Made by a program: the position numbers and the translations under genes. Shown piece by piece: positions 34,412-47,994 of a stretch of DNA of 64,000 nucleotides. The notes below the pieces were generated by a model that was given only the letters and a program-made list of their open reading frames with translations, searched no databases and was not told the DNA's origin. Position 1 is the stretch's first letter, and every line of letters starts with the position of its first letter. This stretch comes from Parietaria judaica (Eukaryota > Streptophyta > Magnoliopsida > Rosales > Urticaceae): contig OX940870.1 of NCBI GenBank assembly GCA_954871525.1, forward strand, positions 30,184,555 to 30,248,554, given 5' to 3'.

Positions 34412-35292
34412 ATTTAAAGTTACAAATCTGTTTTCTTTTTCTTATGCTATGCTTGTTAATCATGAGGTTTTGTTAAAATGTCGAGATAGATTCTTGTAAC
34501 ATTATAAAGTTATTCACCAACAATCCGGCATAATTGACTTTAGAATATTGATTGACTCGCTTGGTCTATAGTCTATACTATACAGATTAAAATATTATAT
34601 CATTCGTGTCTCTGTTACAACACGGCGAAACTAAATGGTTCGAATGAAATCCAATGAGAAACTAATAATATAATTCCTAATAATCAGATTGGAGAAGTAT
34701 AAAAGAATTAACTTTTTTATTTTTTTTGCAAAATATTCTTGAAAGAAAATAGACCTATAAGTTGTTACATAATTCTCTACGATCGCTACATATTTGCACA
34801 TGGGGTCATTAAATTACCATAATATATATTCAAGATCTATACATAACGTGGAAAAGTTTACTTTGAGGAAATTAGACTTGTTTAATTTGATGTGCAAAAT
34901 GTCACGACTAAATTTAGATGTGGGATCACGATCTTCTTCATTTTTCAACTTTGCGAAGCAGATAACTAGATATCCATATAAATAAATTTACTTGTTAATT
35001 AACTAATTAAGTCAAATATCACGAAATATGTGGTTAGAAAAAGATAGCTTTATTTTGAGTACTTACGGTGAATATATCATACAACTAAAGAAATAAAGAA
35101 CGAAAGGTATACTTGATAGTTTATTTCCCAAATCACATGCCATTTGAAAATTATTCTAGTTTTTCTTATTTGAAAAATTATTGTCCAGTGCTTTTTTGGA
35201 CAATTTCACCGCTCATTCAAATTGTCTACAGCTTGCTACAAAAGTGTCTAAAACCGAGTATTTAAAGTGTTAGAACCTGTGGTTGTTAGGAT

Positions 35293-36905
35293 CAAGGTTC
35301 GCATTACCGACGATTATCGTCGATTATCGACGATTATCGAGCTTACCGGTAGTTACCGGTAAGTTACCGGCTATATTACTTACCGTTTTATCCATTTTTC
35401 GACGATTATCGAGCTTTTCGATAAACCGAAGACCAACCGATTATCGCTATTTTTAGTGTAAAAATTTGATACTTTTCGGTCAATTAAAAAAATTAATTTT
35501 TAGAGATTTTTCGGTCTTTTCGACAGCCAATGACCAAATTTTATACAATTTTCGAGCTTACCAGTGAAAAACCGAGACTTTTCGGTCTTTTCGACAGCCG
35601 ACGACCAAATCTTATACGAAAACTTGATTTTCGAACTGGAAAGTTGCAAATTTTTCGACAAATTATCATATATTCACTGATTAATCGATTCTTGGCATAA
35701 GTTTTGAAAGTTTTGATTTATTCATTTTTAACCGAATTTCTTGGAATTTTTTTGTAGTTTTTGGTAAATTAATGACATATAATGTTAACTCTATATGAAT
35801 CAATCATTTCTTCTTTGATATGTACTCATTTATACAATTTTTAGGGCATTTCATGTGTTAAAATATAAAGAGTTAGTTTTATATGAGATTTATGTTTAGT
35901 AATGAATAAAGCTTGGAACTTTATCATCTTTTGTTTATTTTTTTGCATTCTTATGAATATTTTTTTATGAAAACATGTTTTGATGACTTATTTTATAATT
36001 ATTTTGTTAGATTAAGGTTAAATTCGGATTATCATGCTTGTTAGGCAAATGTATATAAAGTTTTGAATTTTGGAATTTACTCGAAATGTACATACTTTGT
36101 TATAATTTGTTGATTGTATAGGGTTCAAAATATTATATTTCCAAAGAAATATGAATGTTTGAGCTTTTGAGTTCTTGAATTTTCAGATTACAAGACTTTC
36201 TCGTGTAAAAAGTCTAAAAACTCATATTTTTTAATTTTTGAAGTAATTTATTCAAATTTTAATGTTTCTATTTCATTAATTATTTATTGACATATTAATC
36301 TATGATTTTGGTATATTTTATTTGCATATTTGAGCTTAATTCGGATTTTTTCATAATTACGGCAAAAGTCTTCTAAGTTTATCTTTTGTGATTTGTGAGG
36401 TAATCTCTTCATTTTTTTTGGTGTTTTCATTGATAAAATATTTTTTTAAAAAATAATATGAAATCTTGGTGTAACTTATTTTCATATTTGAGATTAATTT
36501 GAATTTTCTCATAATTGCGGCAAAAGTCTTCTAAGTTGATGTGATGAGAATTATATGTGTTTGTGTATGATTATATATATATATGTTTGTGTATGAAACT
36601 GTTTTTTATATCATGACATTCTATTATTAATTTATTAGATAATAGAATAGAATCAATAATTATCATGACATGCTTTTATTTTTGGTATTTTTAAAACATT
36701 ATTTTAAATTGGGCAAATACAAGCTTAAAATATTTTATAAGTTTTCCGTCGAAAAGTATCGATAATCCGTCGATAATCATCGAAAAGTATCGATAATCGG
36801 TAAGCTACAGTATTATAGGTTTTCCGTCGGTTAATCGGTAAGCTATCGATTAATCCGTCGAAAACGGTAATCGGTTTATCGTTAACATCGGTAAGTTGAA
36901 CCTTG
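35293..36905 (+). mobile_element. hAT-type non-autonomous element 3, 1.6 kb
   Basis: Begins CAAGGTTCGC and ends TTGAACCTTG, with a perfect 8-bp duplication GTTAGGAT (35285-35292 and 36906-36913). Subterminal regions carry many CGATTATCG, CGATAATCG and ACCGGTAA motifs, the arrangement expected for hAT transposase sites. The 1.2-kb middle is AT-rich with no transposase frame. It inserted into a tRNA-derived SINE head. Confidence 0.92.
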
Positions 36906-37015
36906 GTTAGGATAGTTTAGTGGTATATTTTACACTACCTCCAAAGTAGAGGTTGTGGGTTCGATCCTCAGTACAGCAAAGCTGCCTAAAATGAAAAGGT
37001 GTTAAAACCTAAATA
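36906..37015 (+). mobile_element. tRNA-derived SINE, split by a hAT element
   Basis: TAGTTTAGTGGTA is a good A-box and GGGTTCGATCC a good B-box, about 35 bases apart. The 5' start lies on the other side of element 3, near 35270-35292. Removing that element and one GTTAGGAT copy restores a continuous SINE head. The 3' tail is uncertain. Confidence 0.65.
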
Positions 37016-37230
37016 TCAAACTGTCCTAAAGTGTCCGAAATTGAGGGGTAAATTTGTCCCAATAAAATTTGGGGAATAATTGTTCAGAGGAAAAAAAATT
37101 TGAAAGAATTTTTAAATATTATGTGATTTGGGGATAAATTATCAAGTTTCCCTAACGAAAAACTATACATTGATCGGCGATCATGTGGCAATTGGGGGTG
37201 AAGCTTGGCGATTTGATGTGGTACTATGTA

Positions 37231-37691
37231 TAGGAGTGTAACAAAAACCTAAAAATCCAAGTTTTAAAACAACATCAAGAACATATTCACTTTTAAGAAA
37301 ACTGCATCTAGATAAAACCAGAATAGACCGAATTCGTTTTTAAAAACGGCATCTGGATTATAACCAGATCCTAGATTAGAAGTTATGGAAACCTAGTTTC
37401 TTTTTAGATTTTTTTCCTCTTATTTTATAAGAATTTTTTCTCTTGTTTATGAATTTTGTCCTCTTGTCCTTTTAAAAACCTAATACATTATATTAAGCTA
37501 TTTTTTATAAAAGTTTAGTTGTATATTAATATAATAATAATTATTATTATTATTATTATTACTAAATCCGGATCCAAAAATACGGATTTTATACTTTAAA
37601 AACCAGTTTTTGATTTTTCAAAATTCGTAATCCAGATCCGAGTTTCGAATTTTGGTAAGAATCCAAGTTTGGGACTCAGATTTCACCCTTA
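37231..37691. mobile_element. hAT-type MITE
   Basis: The ends TAGGAGTGTAAC and TTTCACCCTTA resemble the TAGGGGTGAAA ends of the MITE at 2633. The flanks ACTATGTA and GCTATGTG match at 6 of 8 positions. Both halves carry opposed motifs such as ATCCAAG, CCGGATCC and ATCCAGATCC. A (TAA)n/(TTA)n run lies near 37530-37562. Confidence 0.55.
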
Positions 37692-38330
37692 GCTATGTGC
37701 TAGTTGAAAGATCATAGACTTCACCATATTGAAGAAGACACTTTTGATGCTTGAGAATCTACTGCCCTAATCAAAGATCAGCGATTGGTTGCTTGATGCA
37801 CAGTTCATAATTAGAGAACCGAAATGGCATATCACACAAATTGGACTACTAATTGGGTTTCAATTGAAAATGGTCTTAAAGGGGATAATATTTTTATGCT
37901 TTATTACTTAATATTGAAACTCAAATAAATGTCCTATTAACTTATTTTACGTTGTGATATTTATAATGGAATAAAATATTTGGATAACTATCCCGCAAAG
38001 TAGCCAAGTATGATACTATTAAGGGAATCACAGACGAGTTGTCTGAACAAAGTAATATCGCGTGTCGAGTCTCTTTATTATTCTATATGGTTATAACAAG
38101 TAGCATTACGGATAACGGAATTGCAGTTGCCATTTATTTATGGAATTTCTAATTTCCAAAGTTGATCATTTTTCATTTCATAAATTTTGTAACATTATAT
38201 AGTTGTTCAACGATCCGAAGGTTGTGGCATATATAGTTGACTTTTAGAATATTGAGACTAGCTTGGTCTATATACTAAGACTCGCATAGCTGACTTTTAT
38301 TTCATAATCTCTGCTTCATTCTCTCCAGGT

Positions 38331-38493
38331 TGTCTCTTACTTTCCCAAAGGAATCTACCTTGAATTTGAAGCATGCAATGAGAATGAGATAATTGCTTGT
38401 TCTTATGAAGAAGATAACCAACTTATTCCTTATCTCATTGGAAGTCATAAAACAATTATTTACTTTTTGTTAATATTCGCCAAATTATAAAAA
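38331..38493 (+). pseudogene. Exon-like fragment in tandem unit C, family unknown
   Basis: After a CTCTCCAG acceptor-like site an open stretch of about 50 codons follows, with non-simple composition (it contains FPKGIYLEFEACNENEI and QLIPYLIGSHK). A second, more decayed version occurs in unit D at about 40505-40610. Conservation between two tandem copies suggests it was once coding. I cannot name the protein, and no other exons could be joined to it. Confidence 0.35.
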
Positions 38494-39315
38494 TATAATT
38501 TTCTGGATCCTCTACCTAATTTACCTTTACTATATTCAAATCTGTATAGAATTTTGCTTACAATACAAGTAATTAGGGAAGTAGCTTACTACTCAAACAA
38601 ATCATGACACGTAAAATACTAATATTTATAACTAATAACTCATTGAAAAAAAGTTCATACTGATTTTTGGCAAAGTAACGTGAAATAGTAATGATAAGTT
38701 TACTTTCAGGAAAAGGCCTGGTTTGATTTTTTATGCAAAATGTCATGAATGAACCTATTTCATGGGATCACAATCTTTTTCAACTTTATAAATAGCTATA
38801 TATCCTCTTTCAAAAAAAAAAGGAGGAAAAAAAAAAGAAGCTAGATATCCTTATATACGTATATATTTTTGACTTGTTAATCAAGTCAAATATCATGAAA
38901 TATATGTGGTTGTAAAGCTCTCAAATTTTGCATCAAGGCTTGTCATATCTCAAAGCTTAATTTTCTCATACATAAAGTGTCACAGATGTTTAAATTTGAA
39001 GTCACTTATAGATCAACTGTATCTTCCAACTTTTAATCCCATATATTTTGCCATGTTGGTTTATACAGTCCTTGCTGATTTAGGGATGATAATTTGTATT
39101 TTGATACAATTTATCATAATTTTTCACTTTTTATAAAACGAATGATGCTGTAAGAGGTGCTTTTATTTTACTTTTTATAGCTGTATATTTTTATTATAAA
39201 TATTGTCTCAGACTTTGTCCTTGTATTGTCGACAAAAAAAAAAAAAAACGATCCGAAGGTTGTGGCATGGATATGACGATAGAATAATGAGACACGTTTG
39301 GTCTATGCTTTAGAG

Positions 39316-40475
39316 AAATGAACGAGTTTTTGCGTTTATCGAACGATTACCGTTCGATTATTGTTGGAATTGTGGTTCTTGGTAGCGATCTCCAATAATC
39401 GTTACCTTTTTATACGTTTCGAGAGATAATCGTTGAAAAGAGTGTTACTTTTTCAATCAAAATTTTTGACTGTAATGAAGATATAATCGACGGACTTCAT
39501 GCTAAATATTCAAAAAATGGAGTTGTGGTATAAATTCTCAAACGAAGGCATAAGTTCCGAAAGTTGATGAATTCGCATTTTAAAGGTATTTTTTTATTCT
39601 TTTAGTGGATCTTGAGAGATTTGAAGTTTTAAGGTTGTATATGTATGATTCCTTTAGATTTTTCATAATTTTCTTCACGATTTGTAATAGTTCCTTGGAA
39701 ATGTATTAAGTTGAATCAAAGTTAAAGTTAAGCTTTCATATTAGTTTACTTGTACATTTGTGATTTTGATGTTATGTTGATGAAATTGATTTTATTTTTT
39801 TATGTAGATGATGGAATATAGATGAAATAAGATTGTGTGATTTTTTTGTGTGTGTGCAGATTTTGGTGATATTATAGGGTTTTTCCGAATTGTACTTTAA
39901 TTAAGGCAAAAGAATATCCGTTTTAGGAAATTGTGAATTTGAGCTATATTTTCAATTCTTCGATGTAATTTCATCTGGTAACACTGTATATATAATTCGG
40001 AAATTGTGAGTTTGACATAATTTTTGTGTGTAATTTGACGTTTTCCCTAATTGTCCAATTATTGTGGCAAAAGTAAATATTTTTCAGAAATTTGTTAAAT
40101 TGAGCTAGTTCTAGAATTTTTTTTTATGTAATTTCATTATAAAACATTGTATATAGTTTTGAAACTCTGAGTTTGACATAATTTGTGTTGTAATTTGAGA
40201 CTACGTTTATGTTATGTTTTGTATGAGACTTTCATTATGATTATGTTTTGTGACCTTAGTATTTTATGTTATGTTTTGAGTATAAATATATATGAAAATA
40301 TTTTATAGGTTTTTTTTATCAATAAACAATAGTTAATCCATCGATAAGTATTGATAAGTTCGATAATGACAAACGATAACTTTTATAGATTTTTCATCGG
40401 TAAATTCATAGGCAAACGATTAGTCCGTCGATAACGGCAAACGATTTACTAGTCAAAACGAAATTCAGTTCCTTG
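39316..40475. mobile_element. hAT-type non-autonomous element 4, diverged
   Basis: The left end AAATGAACGAG and right end CAGTTCCTTG are imperfect inverted copies of a CAAGGAAC-like terminus. The flanks CTTTAGAG (39308-39315) and CTTTTAGAG (40476-40484) agree but for one base. Both ends carry CGATTA and CGATAA motifs like the neighbouring elements. The middle is AT-rich with no transposase. Confidence 0.6.
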
Positions 40476-41060
40476 CTTTTAGAGATTAAAATATGTATAT
40501 AATTTTACCAAAGGAATGTACCTTGAAGCATGTAACGAGATAATTGCTTGTTCTTGTGAATTGAAGAGAACAAACTTAATCCGCGTCTCATTAGAAAGCA
40601 TAAAATAATCATGTATTTTTATTTTTATTTTTGTAAATATTCGCCAAAGAGAACTTCAATTTTCAAATATCTATACCTATTTGCATATGGGGTTCTTACC
40701 TTATACTATAGATTCAAATCTATATAATATTTTACTTACACTACAAAAGATTGATACGTAAAATTCTAGTTATATATTATAATTATAGCCTATAATAATA
40801 ATAATTGAAAATGGTGTTTACGTTCAGCAAAATACTTGTTTTTATTTTATGTGCAAACTGTCAAAAATATATTATCACCTACGGGATCAAGATCTGCTTC
40901 AACTTTAGAAAGAAGATAGCTAAATATTTTGACTTATTAATTAAGTGAAATATAATAAAATATGTGGTAAGAAAAGCTTTTCTCATACAAAGTGTCACAG
41001 ATGTGCTTATATTTGAAGTTACTTATAGTTCAAGTGTATTTTCCAGCTTGAGGAAGGCGA

Positions 41061-44000
41061 TGGGCGCTCGTCGGCAAGTGTGGCACGCGTTCGGCGGAGG
41101 AAGGCGATGGTTTAGTGTTAAGATATTTAAATTTTAATTTCGTTTGTGTTACGTGTTGAATACGTAAATGAAATTACATATTCGGGTCTTCAATATTTGT
41201 AATTAAATTTACAGATGTTTTGGTAATTTAATTTACAGTTGAAATTGGTTTATATATTCACAAGATTCGTAAATATTTCGTAAACATATTTGCGTTATTC
41301 GTAAATAAATTTACAATTTTTCAAAGTTGTTCATATATTTACAGTATTAGAATTACATCTTTCTTATACTTTCGTAAATATGTTTATTGTTTAATTTCGT
41401 AAATATTTCTACAGTTTAATGCACATTGTTGTTGAAAATCCTCCGGAAGCTCATAAACAAGCAGAGTGTCCCGATGTTCATCACGTTATTAATTTTCGTA
41501 AATATATTACAGTTTCATAATCATGTAGCTCGTTAGAATATTGATTAATAGGGAGAAGATATTTCAAAATTATTAAGGGAGATTTTTTTTCTCGAAATTT
41601 TGTTTTTAATATTAAAATCGCAAAAGGACTTATTAAAAGGGAGAAAAAAAAATCGAAAATAAAAAAAAGGAAGTATAAAGATTAATCAATTATTTACTTT
41701 GCTATATTTAAGGAAAAAATTGTTTTTTATTTTAATTTAATAAAAATTCAAATAATTAGAAGGGTAGATTGGTCCATATTTCAATTAGTTGGTGGTTTTG
41801 TTAACCATAAATAGGTTTGAGCATTTTTATAAAACTTTCAGTCATAAATGGGCATTTGGCTCATTTAGTTATTTGATCTGATTCGTTAAACTCTTCAGCT
41901 TAGACAGTTTAAAAAATAATAAAGGGTTTATTAGGAAAATGCCTATTTCAATAAAAACATTTTAAAAACCATCCAAACTACTTATTTTATAAAGTTAAAA
42001 TGGGTAGTTTTTTTTTTAATTGTTTTGTACAAAATAAGTATTTTTATAAATTTCTAATAAATATATATGAATTGATGGTCCAAATATGACACCTAACACA
42101 TATAGTTTAATTGCATGCCTCGTTGTATATACTCATATCATCTTTTTTGGAAAGTTGAACACTATATAATTTGATAGAACCATGTGCGAAATTTTAGTCA
42201 TATACTATACATTAATATCACTAAAAGTATTAAACTTTATTCATTCTTTTATTGAAATATAAGGAATCAATAATTGTTAAATTTTCTTCTTAAGCCTCGT
42301 TTATGAAGACTCAATTTTAAATTTCTTTTATGAGATTTTGATGAACAAAATTTGTGTTAGAAATATATAAGTTTATGTATTATTGATTTAACATATTTCT
42401 AATTAAAAATTTAATATTGAATATTTTTTCTCTAACATATAAATTGTGATTTGTATTTAGGTAGTTATTTTCTCACGTTAACAAATTTATTATTTTTTGT
42501 TTAAATTTTAAACGCTTTTATATAAATATTGCAAATTATATAATCATATTGATAATTATATATATTTTCAATTTTTTTAATGAAAGAAAGAGAAAAAAAT
42601 TTCGTTTAATTTGTTAAAATTCTATATATTAGTTAATATGTTAATTAAAGGAATTGATGATGTATCATAATCTTGTCTACTGAAGAAGATTAGGGAATTT
42701 TTTAGAGAAAATAAAAAGTTTCAAATTAATTGATGATATTTCTCTTTATGATTAACAAAAATTATAATATGGGTTATTAATTTGACTTATTCTTGGTGTT
42801 TGGACTTGTTGTATATAATGAGAAGAGTAAAGTTAAATTTTTAAAAACCTAATCGTGTGTTCTAAGAATTGGCCGTCATGACATTTATATAACACAACAC
42901 TTCTCGAGTTCATTCCCTCACTCCTCTCTTATGCGATTATCTTTTTGTGAAGAGCCAAAGAAATAGCTTTTTTTTGCGATCTCTTTATCTTGTTATAAAA
43001 TAGTATATTCTCTTTGTATAGAAAAATCCCGAAAGTTATAATATTGAAATTCTTGCGGTCATAATAGATTGAAGACATAAAGAAGACTTGTGAAAATTTT
43101 AAATTTATAAGAGAGAAGACTAACGCGCGCTGCAATGTAAGTAAACTTATTCTCATAAATGTTATGCGAGTTATCGGTTTTTGCAAAACTCAAGTTACAT
43201 TGGATTTGCAAATATAATCGGGTTTTTATTTTATTTTATTGTTTTCGTTATTTTAAGTTCAAAATTTTGTTTTCGATATTAAAATGATTTTTTTTTTTAA
43301 TTCTACGATAATGTAACGTTCGATAGTTTAGGAAACACGCTAATATTATTACAACAAGCTTGTCATTAAGAAAAATTAACGTCTCGTTAACTCACCACAT
43401 TAATGAGACAATTCTAATGCATAATGCATTCTTTAAATGAGACTTTCAAAAATATCTAGGGGTGAACTTTCAAAATGATTATTGTCCCTTTTCCTTTATG
43501 AATTTTTGTCTACATTCACGAGAGAATTTAAACTAATATTTCGTGAGAGCTAACTATTTAATCCGGAATAACTGCATGTTCATTTCGTGACTATTGTGTG
43601 GTAAATTTTGACCTCAAACGTGCACAATGCTTTCTCTACAAATTATCTAAAGGAAACAACTATTTGATAGATAGGTAATTACTCATTTTACTTTTTATAA
43701 TTGCATTATTTATTATAGATATTGTCACGAATTTTTACTTGAATATGTAATCTAAATTTTGAATCTTAATTCCTTTCCCGATTTTCCATTTCTAAAAAAA
43801 ACTACATAAATAAATAATTATATATATACAGCTAAAATTCAAGTTGTCAGTTCCTCATAATTGATTTAATTTTCTTCTCATCTCTTGTACCCATTCCAAT
43901 TGTTTTTCCTTACTCTATTTTTTTTTTAAATTTATGATATCCATTTATATCTGTTGTTACCAAAAAGTAATTAAACGATAAATTAGATAAGTTCAACAAG

Positions 44001-46860
44001 TCTAGATGTGCTTGATAAAGTTTAACAGTACAAAGAAAGTTTGTATTAATTAATCATTTAAATTGATCATACGTCAAGCTTTACAGGTAAGCAAATTAAT
44101 AATTATATGTATTATAAAGTTGATGGCGCAAATATGACATATTGCATATTGCATGCCTTTCTGTATATATATTCGAGCTCAACTAATCTCTCTCTCTCTA
44201 ACATCATGTGCCAAATTTTTACTCGTATAGTTTTATATTAACAGTAACACAGTATTGAACTTTATTCATTCTTTGATTGAAACATGAAGCATCATTAAAT
44301 GCAGATATACGATTTGGTAGTTGATACTTGATACTAATAAGATAAGAAATGAAGAAACTAACAAAAATATGAAATTGAATGCTTGAAATCCAAGAATTTA
44401 TGTATCTTTGTTTGATTTACAAATATGTAGTTGTATATTTATACTTTTTTGGTGGGTCGTGGTTACGTTCATTAGCGTAAATACAATATGATAACACCAC
44501 GTGAACCTTCAAAATTTGGTATCCTTGGTCTTGCATTAATTTATCCACGGATTCTTCTACAATTTTATATTTTTCAAGAAAAAGATCATAAAATATCATG
44601 ACTAAACATTAATCACTCGTGTTGAGGTGAAACAAATCACATCCGCAGTCACGAAGTTACGATTGCTGTAATTTTGTTTTTAAAATACCTCAGAACTCGG
44701 GTCTTTCCGTTAAAACTAGATCACGTTGAATGAGATGAGTTTTTGAAATGAGTTAGATAACTTTTTTGGTAAGAATTGTTCCACCTTTTTTTTTTGCATG
44801 GTTTAGCTCGTCATCAGCCCTGAAGCGTCGTTTGCGCTGCGTTAATTGCTCTGTGCTTATATTAGAAACGACAGAGACAGATGTCGTCGTGTCAATACAA
44901 TAAATTGACGTAGACGAAATTGTACCTCAACAAATAGCCCCCTATTTTATTAATTACTAGAAGTAATTGGTAAAATATGAGACTAAAATTTTGTTTCCTT
45001 CGATCGAGTCGATGAGGTCGTCGCTTCTTCCACAGGGTTGTCAAGGAAAATACTTTTTTTGAGATAGTATATTTTCCATCTCAAAAAAATATTATTAAAA
45101 AAATAGTACTTAAAAAATATTATTAAAAGATTATAAATGGAAAATAACAAGAACATATAAGTGAGATGTTTGTAAGAGAACGGGAACATACGCTGATATT
45201 AAGGGCATGGCATGTGGCAAAAACTAGACATTGATGGAAGTATTAACGGAGGTTGACATTGAGAGTGTTTTAAAACTTATCGAATATATGTCGCGAAAAA
45301 AAAAAAAAACAAGAACATAAGTAGGACGTTGCAAAATTAGTACTTTAAAGATCAATAATCAATCCTTCATACTCCCAAGTCTTTGCATTTGGAGGGGCAT
45401 TATCAAAGACTCAACTTTTAAAAGAAAGTGTATCGGCACTCAACCTCACTAGAGGTGTTTAACTTTAATTATAACAAGAGATTTTCCTTTTTTATATATA
45501 GATTATTGTTTGAGAACCTTTTTTATACACTATTATTTTCAAAGTTAGTTAAAGTATATTGCTCTCGTATATAGTCACGACCGTACGTAAGTAAGACGAC
45601 ACTGCGACAAAGTTTGGCCATGAGGGAGAAAATGATGCAGCTTTACATCAGTGACTATCTTCACAATAAAATCACGTTGTGCGAGTCCAGTCGAGTGGCG
45701 TTATAGAATTAAGCAATATTGGGCTTTTGTTTCACGAAGACGAGGGTTTGGTTTAGTGTCGTAGCCAGACATTCATTTCAGGCGAAGCGTAGATAATATT
45801 TCAACCGATGCTTTTCAAATACGTAAACAAAAACAAAATCATGAACAACTATATTAAAGCGACTATTCGACATATAAATAAATAATATTACTTTTCGAAT
45901 GATAGTAGAATAGTTATTTATCGAGTCAAAAAAGGAAAGAGAATGAATAGTTTCTTTAAAGTGAGTGTATGCTCACTGGTCTACATGTAGCTCCACCCCT
46001 GGTTTGGCTGGCGCAGTTACGAAGGAAATAACGGCGGTAAAAGTGTGTTATGGTGAGAGTGTGTTCGAGGGATGATTTACCACCGCAAATTAAAATTTAG
46101 ATTTGCATAGTAAAATGTCATAGTCATTACAAGTAGTCGAGTACTTTTGCGGAGTAGCGTCCAAAGTCAAGCAATGGACTTATCGTTCACGAATAAAGGG
46201 TTGGGTTAGTTGGCTCATAGTGTTGCGATGGCAAGAGTGTGATTGAAGGTTGAGTTGCTATCGCAAAGGTTTAAAGAGTGATTAAAGTGCAACAAGCGAA
46301 CAAGTACTACACTATCTTCGTCTTGTTTTTGCCTAGCTAACATATATATGTAGTGGTTCTTGAGTTTATATATTAAAAATAGGTATAATAAAGGATCACG
46401 ACTGAGCATAAACACGAGTATATCACATGCATGGATGTGAAGATCATAAACAAATACCTCAGACCATATAAACAAGGATGCAATTACAATTATATGTATA
46501 TATGTATACGTGTAAGTTGTAACTATATACCGAATTGACGAGTGAGCTTAGTCGTTTCTCAGCTGTCAGTCAAAATGCCGCCAAGAACAGCACCAAACGG
46601 AACTAGCTAGCTAAAAGTCAAAGCCTTAATGGGACACGTGTAAAGCATCGCTTAGACATTGAGGAATAACGAATAAATATATGGTTATACTTATATGGTA
46701 TTCACCAAATAAATCGGATATGTTGCTTGCGTTTGAAGAGAAGGGTAGATGAAAAAAATAAAATATTCACAAAACCCTAGCAGGACCAACTCTTGTTATT
46801 TTCAAATTCAATAATCATCTCATTAATATCATATTTATGTCTCACTTGATCACTTTGAAG
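41061..46860. other. Long intergenic stretch, no supported gene
   Basis: Apart from the 41150-41530 block, where a GTAAATA motif recurs many times (CGTAAATAT, CGTAAATAA and variants), I see only AT-rich DNA. At 44800-46260 composition is more balanced and could be old transposon debris, but no domain, long frame or boundary can be supported. Open frames of 60-86 codons here look random. The last 200 bases are the upstream region of LAR. Confidence 0.45.
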
Positions 46861-46866
46861 CTTCAT

Positions 46867-46874
46867 TATATATT
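46867..46874 (+). promoter_or_regulatory. Candidate TATA box of LAR
   Basis: TATATATT lies 217 bases before the LAR start codon and is followed by a CT and CA-rich leader with a (CA)n run at 46905-46918. An ACCAACTC motif, similar to sites bound by flavonoid MYB factors, lies near 46784; that assignment is tentative. Confidence 0.5.
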
Positions 46875-47090
46875 TGACCCATTTCCACAACTTTTTTCAC
46901 TCAAAACACACACACACAACCCTTTTCAACAACCCTTCTCTGATTTCTCTCTCTTACTCGGAATTATTCCCCAAAAAAACATAAACAGATACTGGCAAAG
47001 CCAAAGAGCAACGAGAAGGAAGCATAAAAACTTGTGTTTCCATCTCAATAATTGTCATTACTAGCTGTGTGTACGCGCCTCGCTTCCATC

Positions 47091-47960
47091 ATGACCGTGT
47101 CGTCGATCGTGTCTTCCGCCAAGAACAGCCGGGTTCTTATTGTGGGAGCCACCGGGTTCATCGGAAAGTTCGTCGCCGAGGCAAGCATTGTGTCGGGGCG
47201 ATCCACCTACGTCCTTGTCCGCCCCGGCTCCGGAAACAACCCGTCCTCAAAGAGAAGCGCCACTCTCAAAGCTCTTCAAGACAAAGGAGCCATCCTAGTG
47301 CATGTAATGAAGTGTATTCCATTTCTAATCTAGTATTTACATAAGTAATCAAATATACAGATTTCGAACTACACGACATACAAAGTGAAGAACGTTTTGC
47401 GGTTTTGTGTTCTTGTCTTTTCCGATTTTAGGGTTTGATAAACGACAGAGAAGCGATGGAGAAGGTTTTGAAAGAGAATGAGATTGATGTGGTGATTTCA
47501 GCGGTGGGAGGGGCAAATATCTTGGACCAGATTATCCTTTTGGAAGCCATGAAAAATGTTGGAACTATTAAGGTAAATAAACAATATAAATATAATATTA
47601 TAATATGCTTTAATAAAAACTCTCCTAAAATTATTAATTAATTAATTAATTAATTGGTTGAGTTGAGCTTTGTCGTACTTTATTTAAATTCTATTGCATA
47701 GCGTGAGTCTATAAAAGAAGTATATATTATTAATGAATTTAGGTCCAGATAAATTGTATCACTATAATATGAAGACGTTTATTTAAAATAAGATTTGTAT
47801 ATCTTAAAATCATTATTGTGTGACCTACCACCAAGTTTTTCCTTTGGTTTCTTCTCCATTAATTTATTATTATTTTAACTGTCATCGCCATTATTATATA
47901 TCCATTCCTATCATTTTATAACATTTATTGTGGCCATGGTTTTGGACTATGGTTGATCGC

Positions 47961-47994
<34 letters not shown>

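Larger units (their letters stand above)
32064..41060 (+). repeat. Tandem array of four decayed copies of an unidentified unit
   Basis: Four head-to-tail segments share order and sequence once the inserted elements are ignored: A about 32064-33499, B about 34490-35284, C about 38180-39150, D about 39240-41060. Shared marks include TTGCACATGGGGTCATTA (A and B), TTTACTTTGAGGAAA (A and B, weaker in C and D), GGGATCACGAT, AAATATGTGGTTAGAAA, TCTAAAACCGAGTATTTAAAG (33478 and 35250) and GATCCGAAGGTTGTGGCAT (C and D). No copy keeps a long open frame. C and D share a possible exon. I do not recognise the ancestral gene. Confidence 0.7.

Noticed and set aside
36914..36980. A tRNA gene
   Set aside because: A-box and B-box are present, but the acceptor and anticodon arms do not pair; a tRNA-derived SINE fits better.
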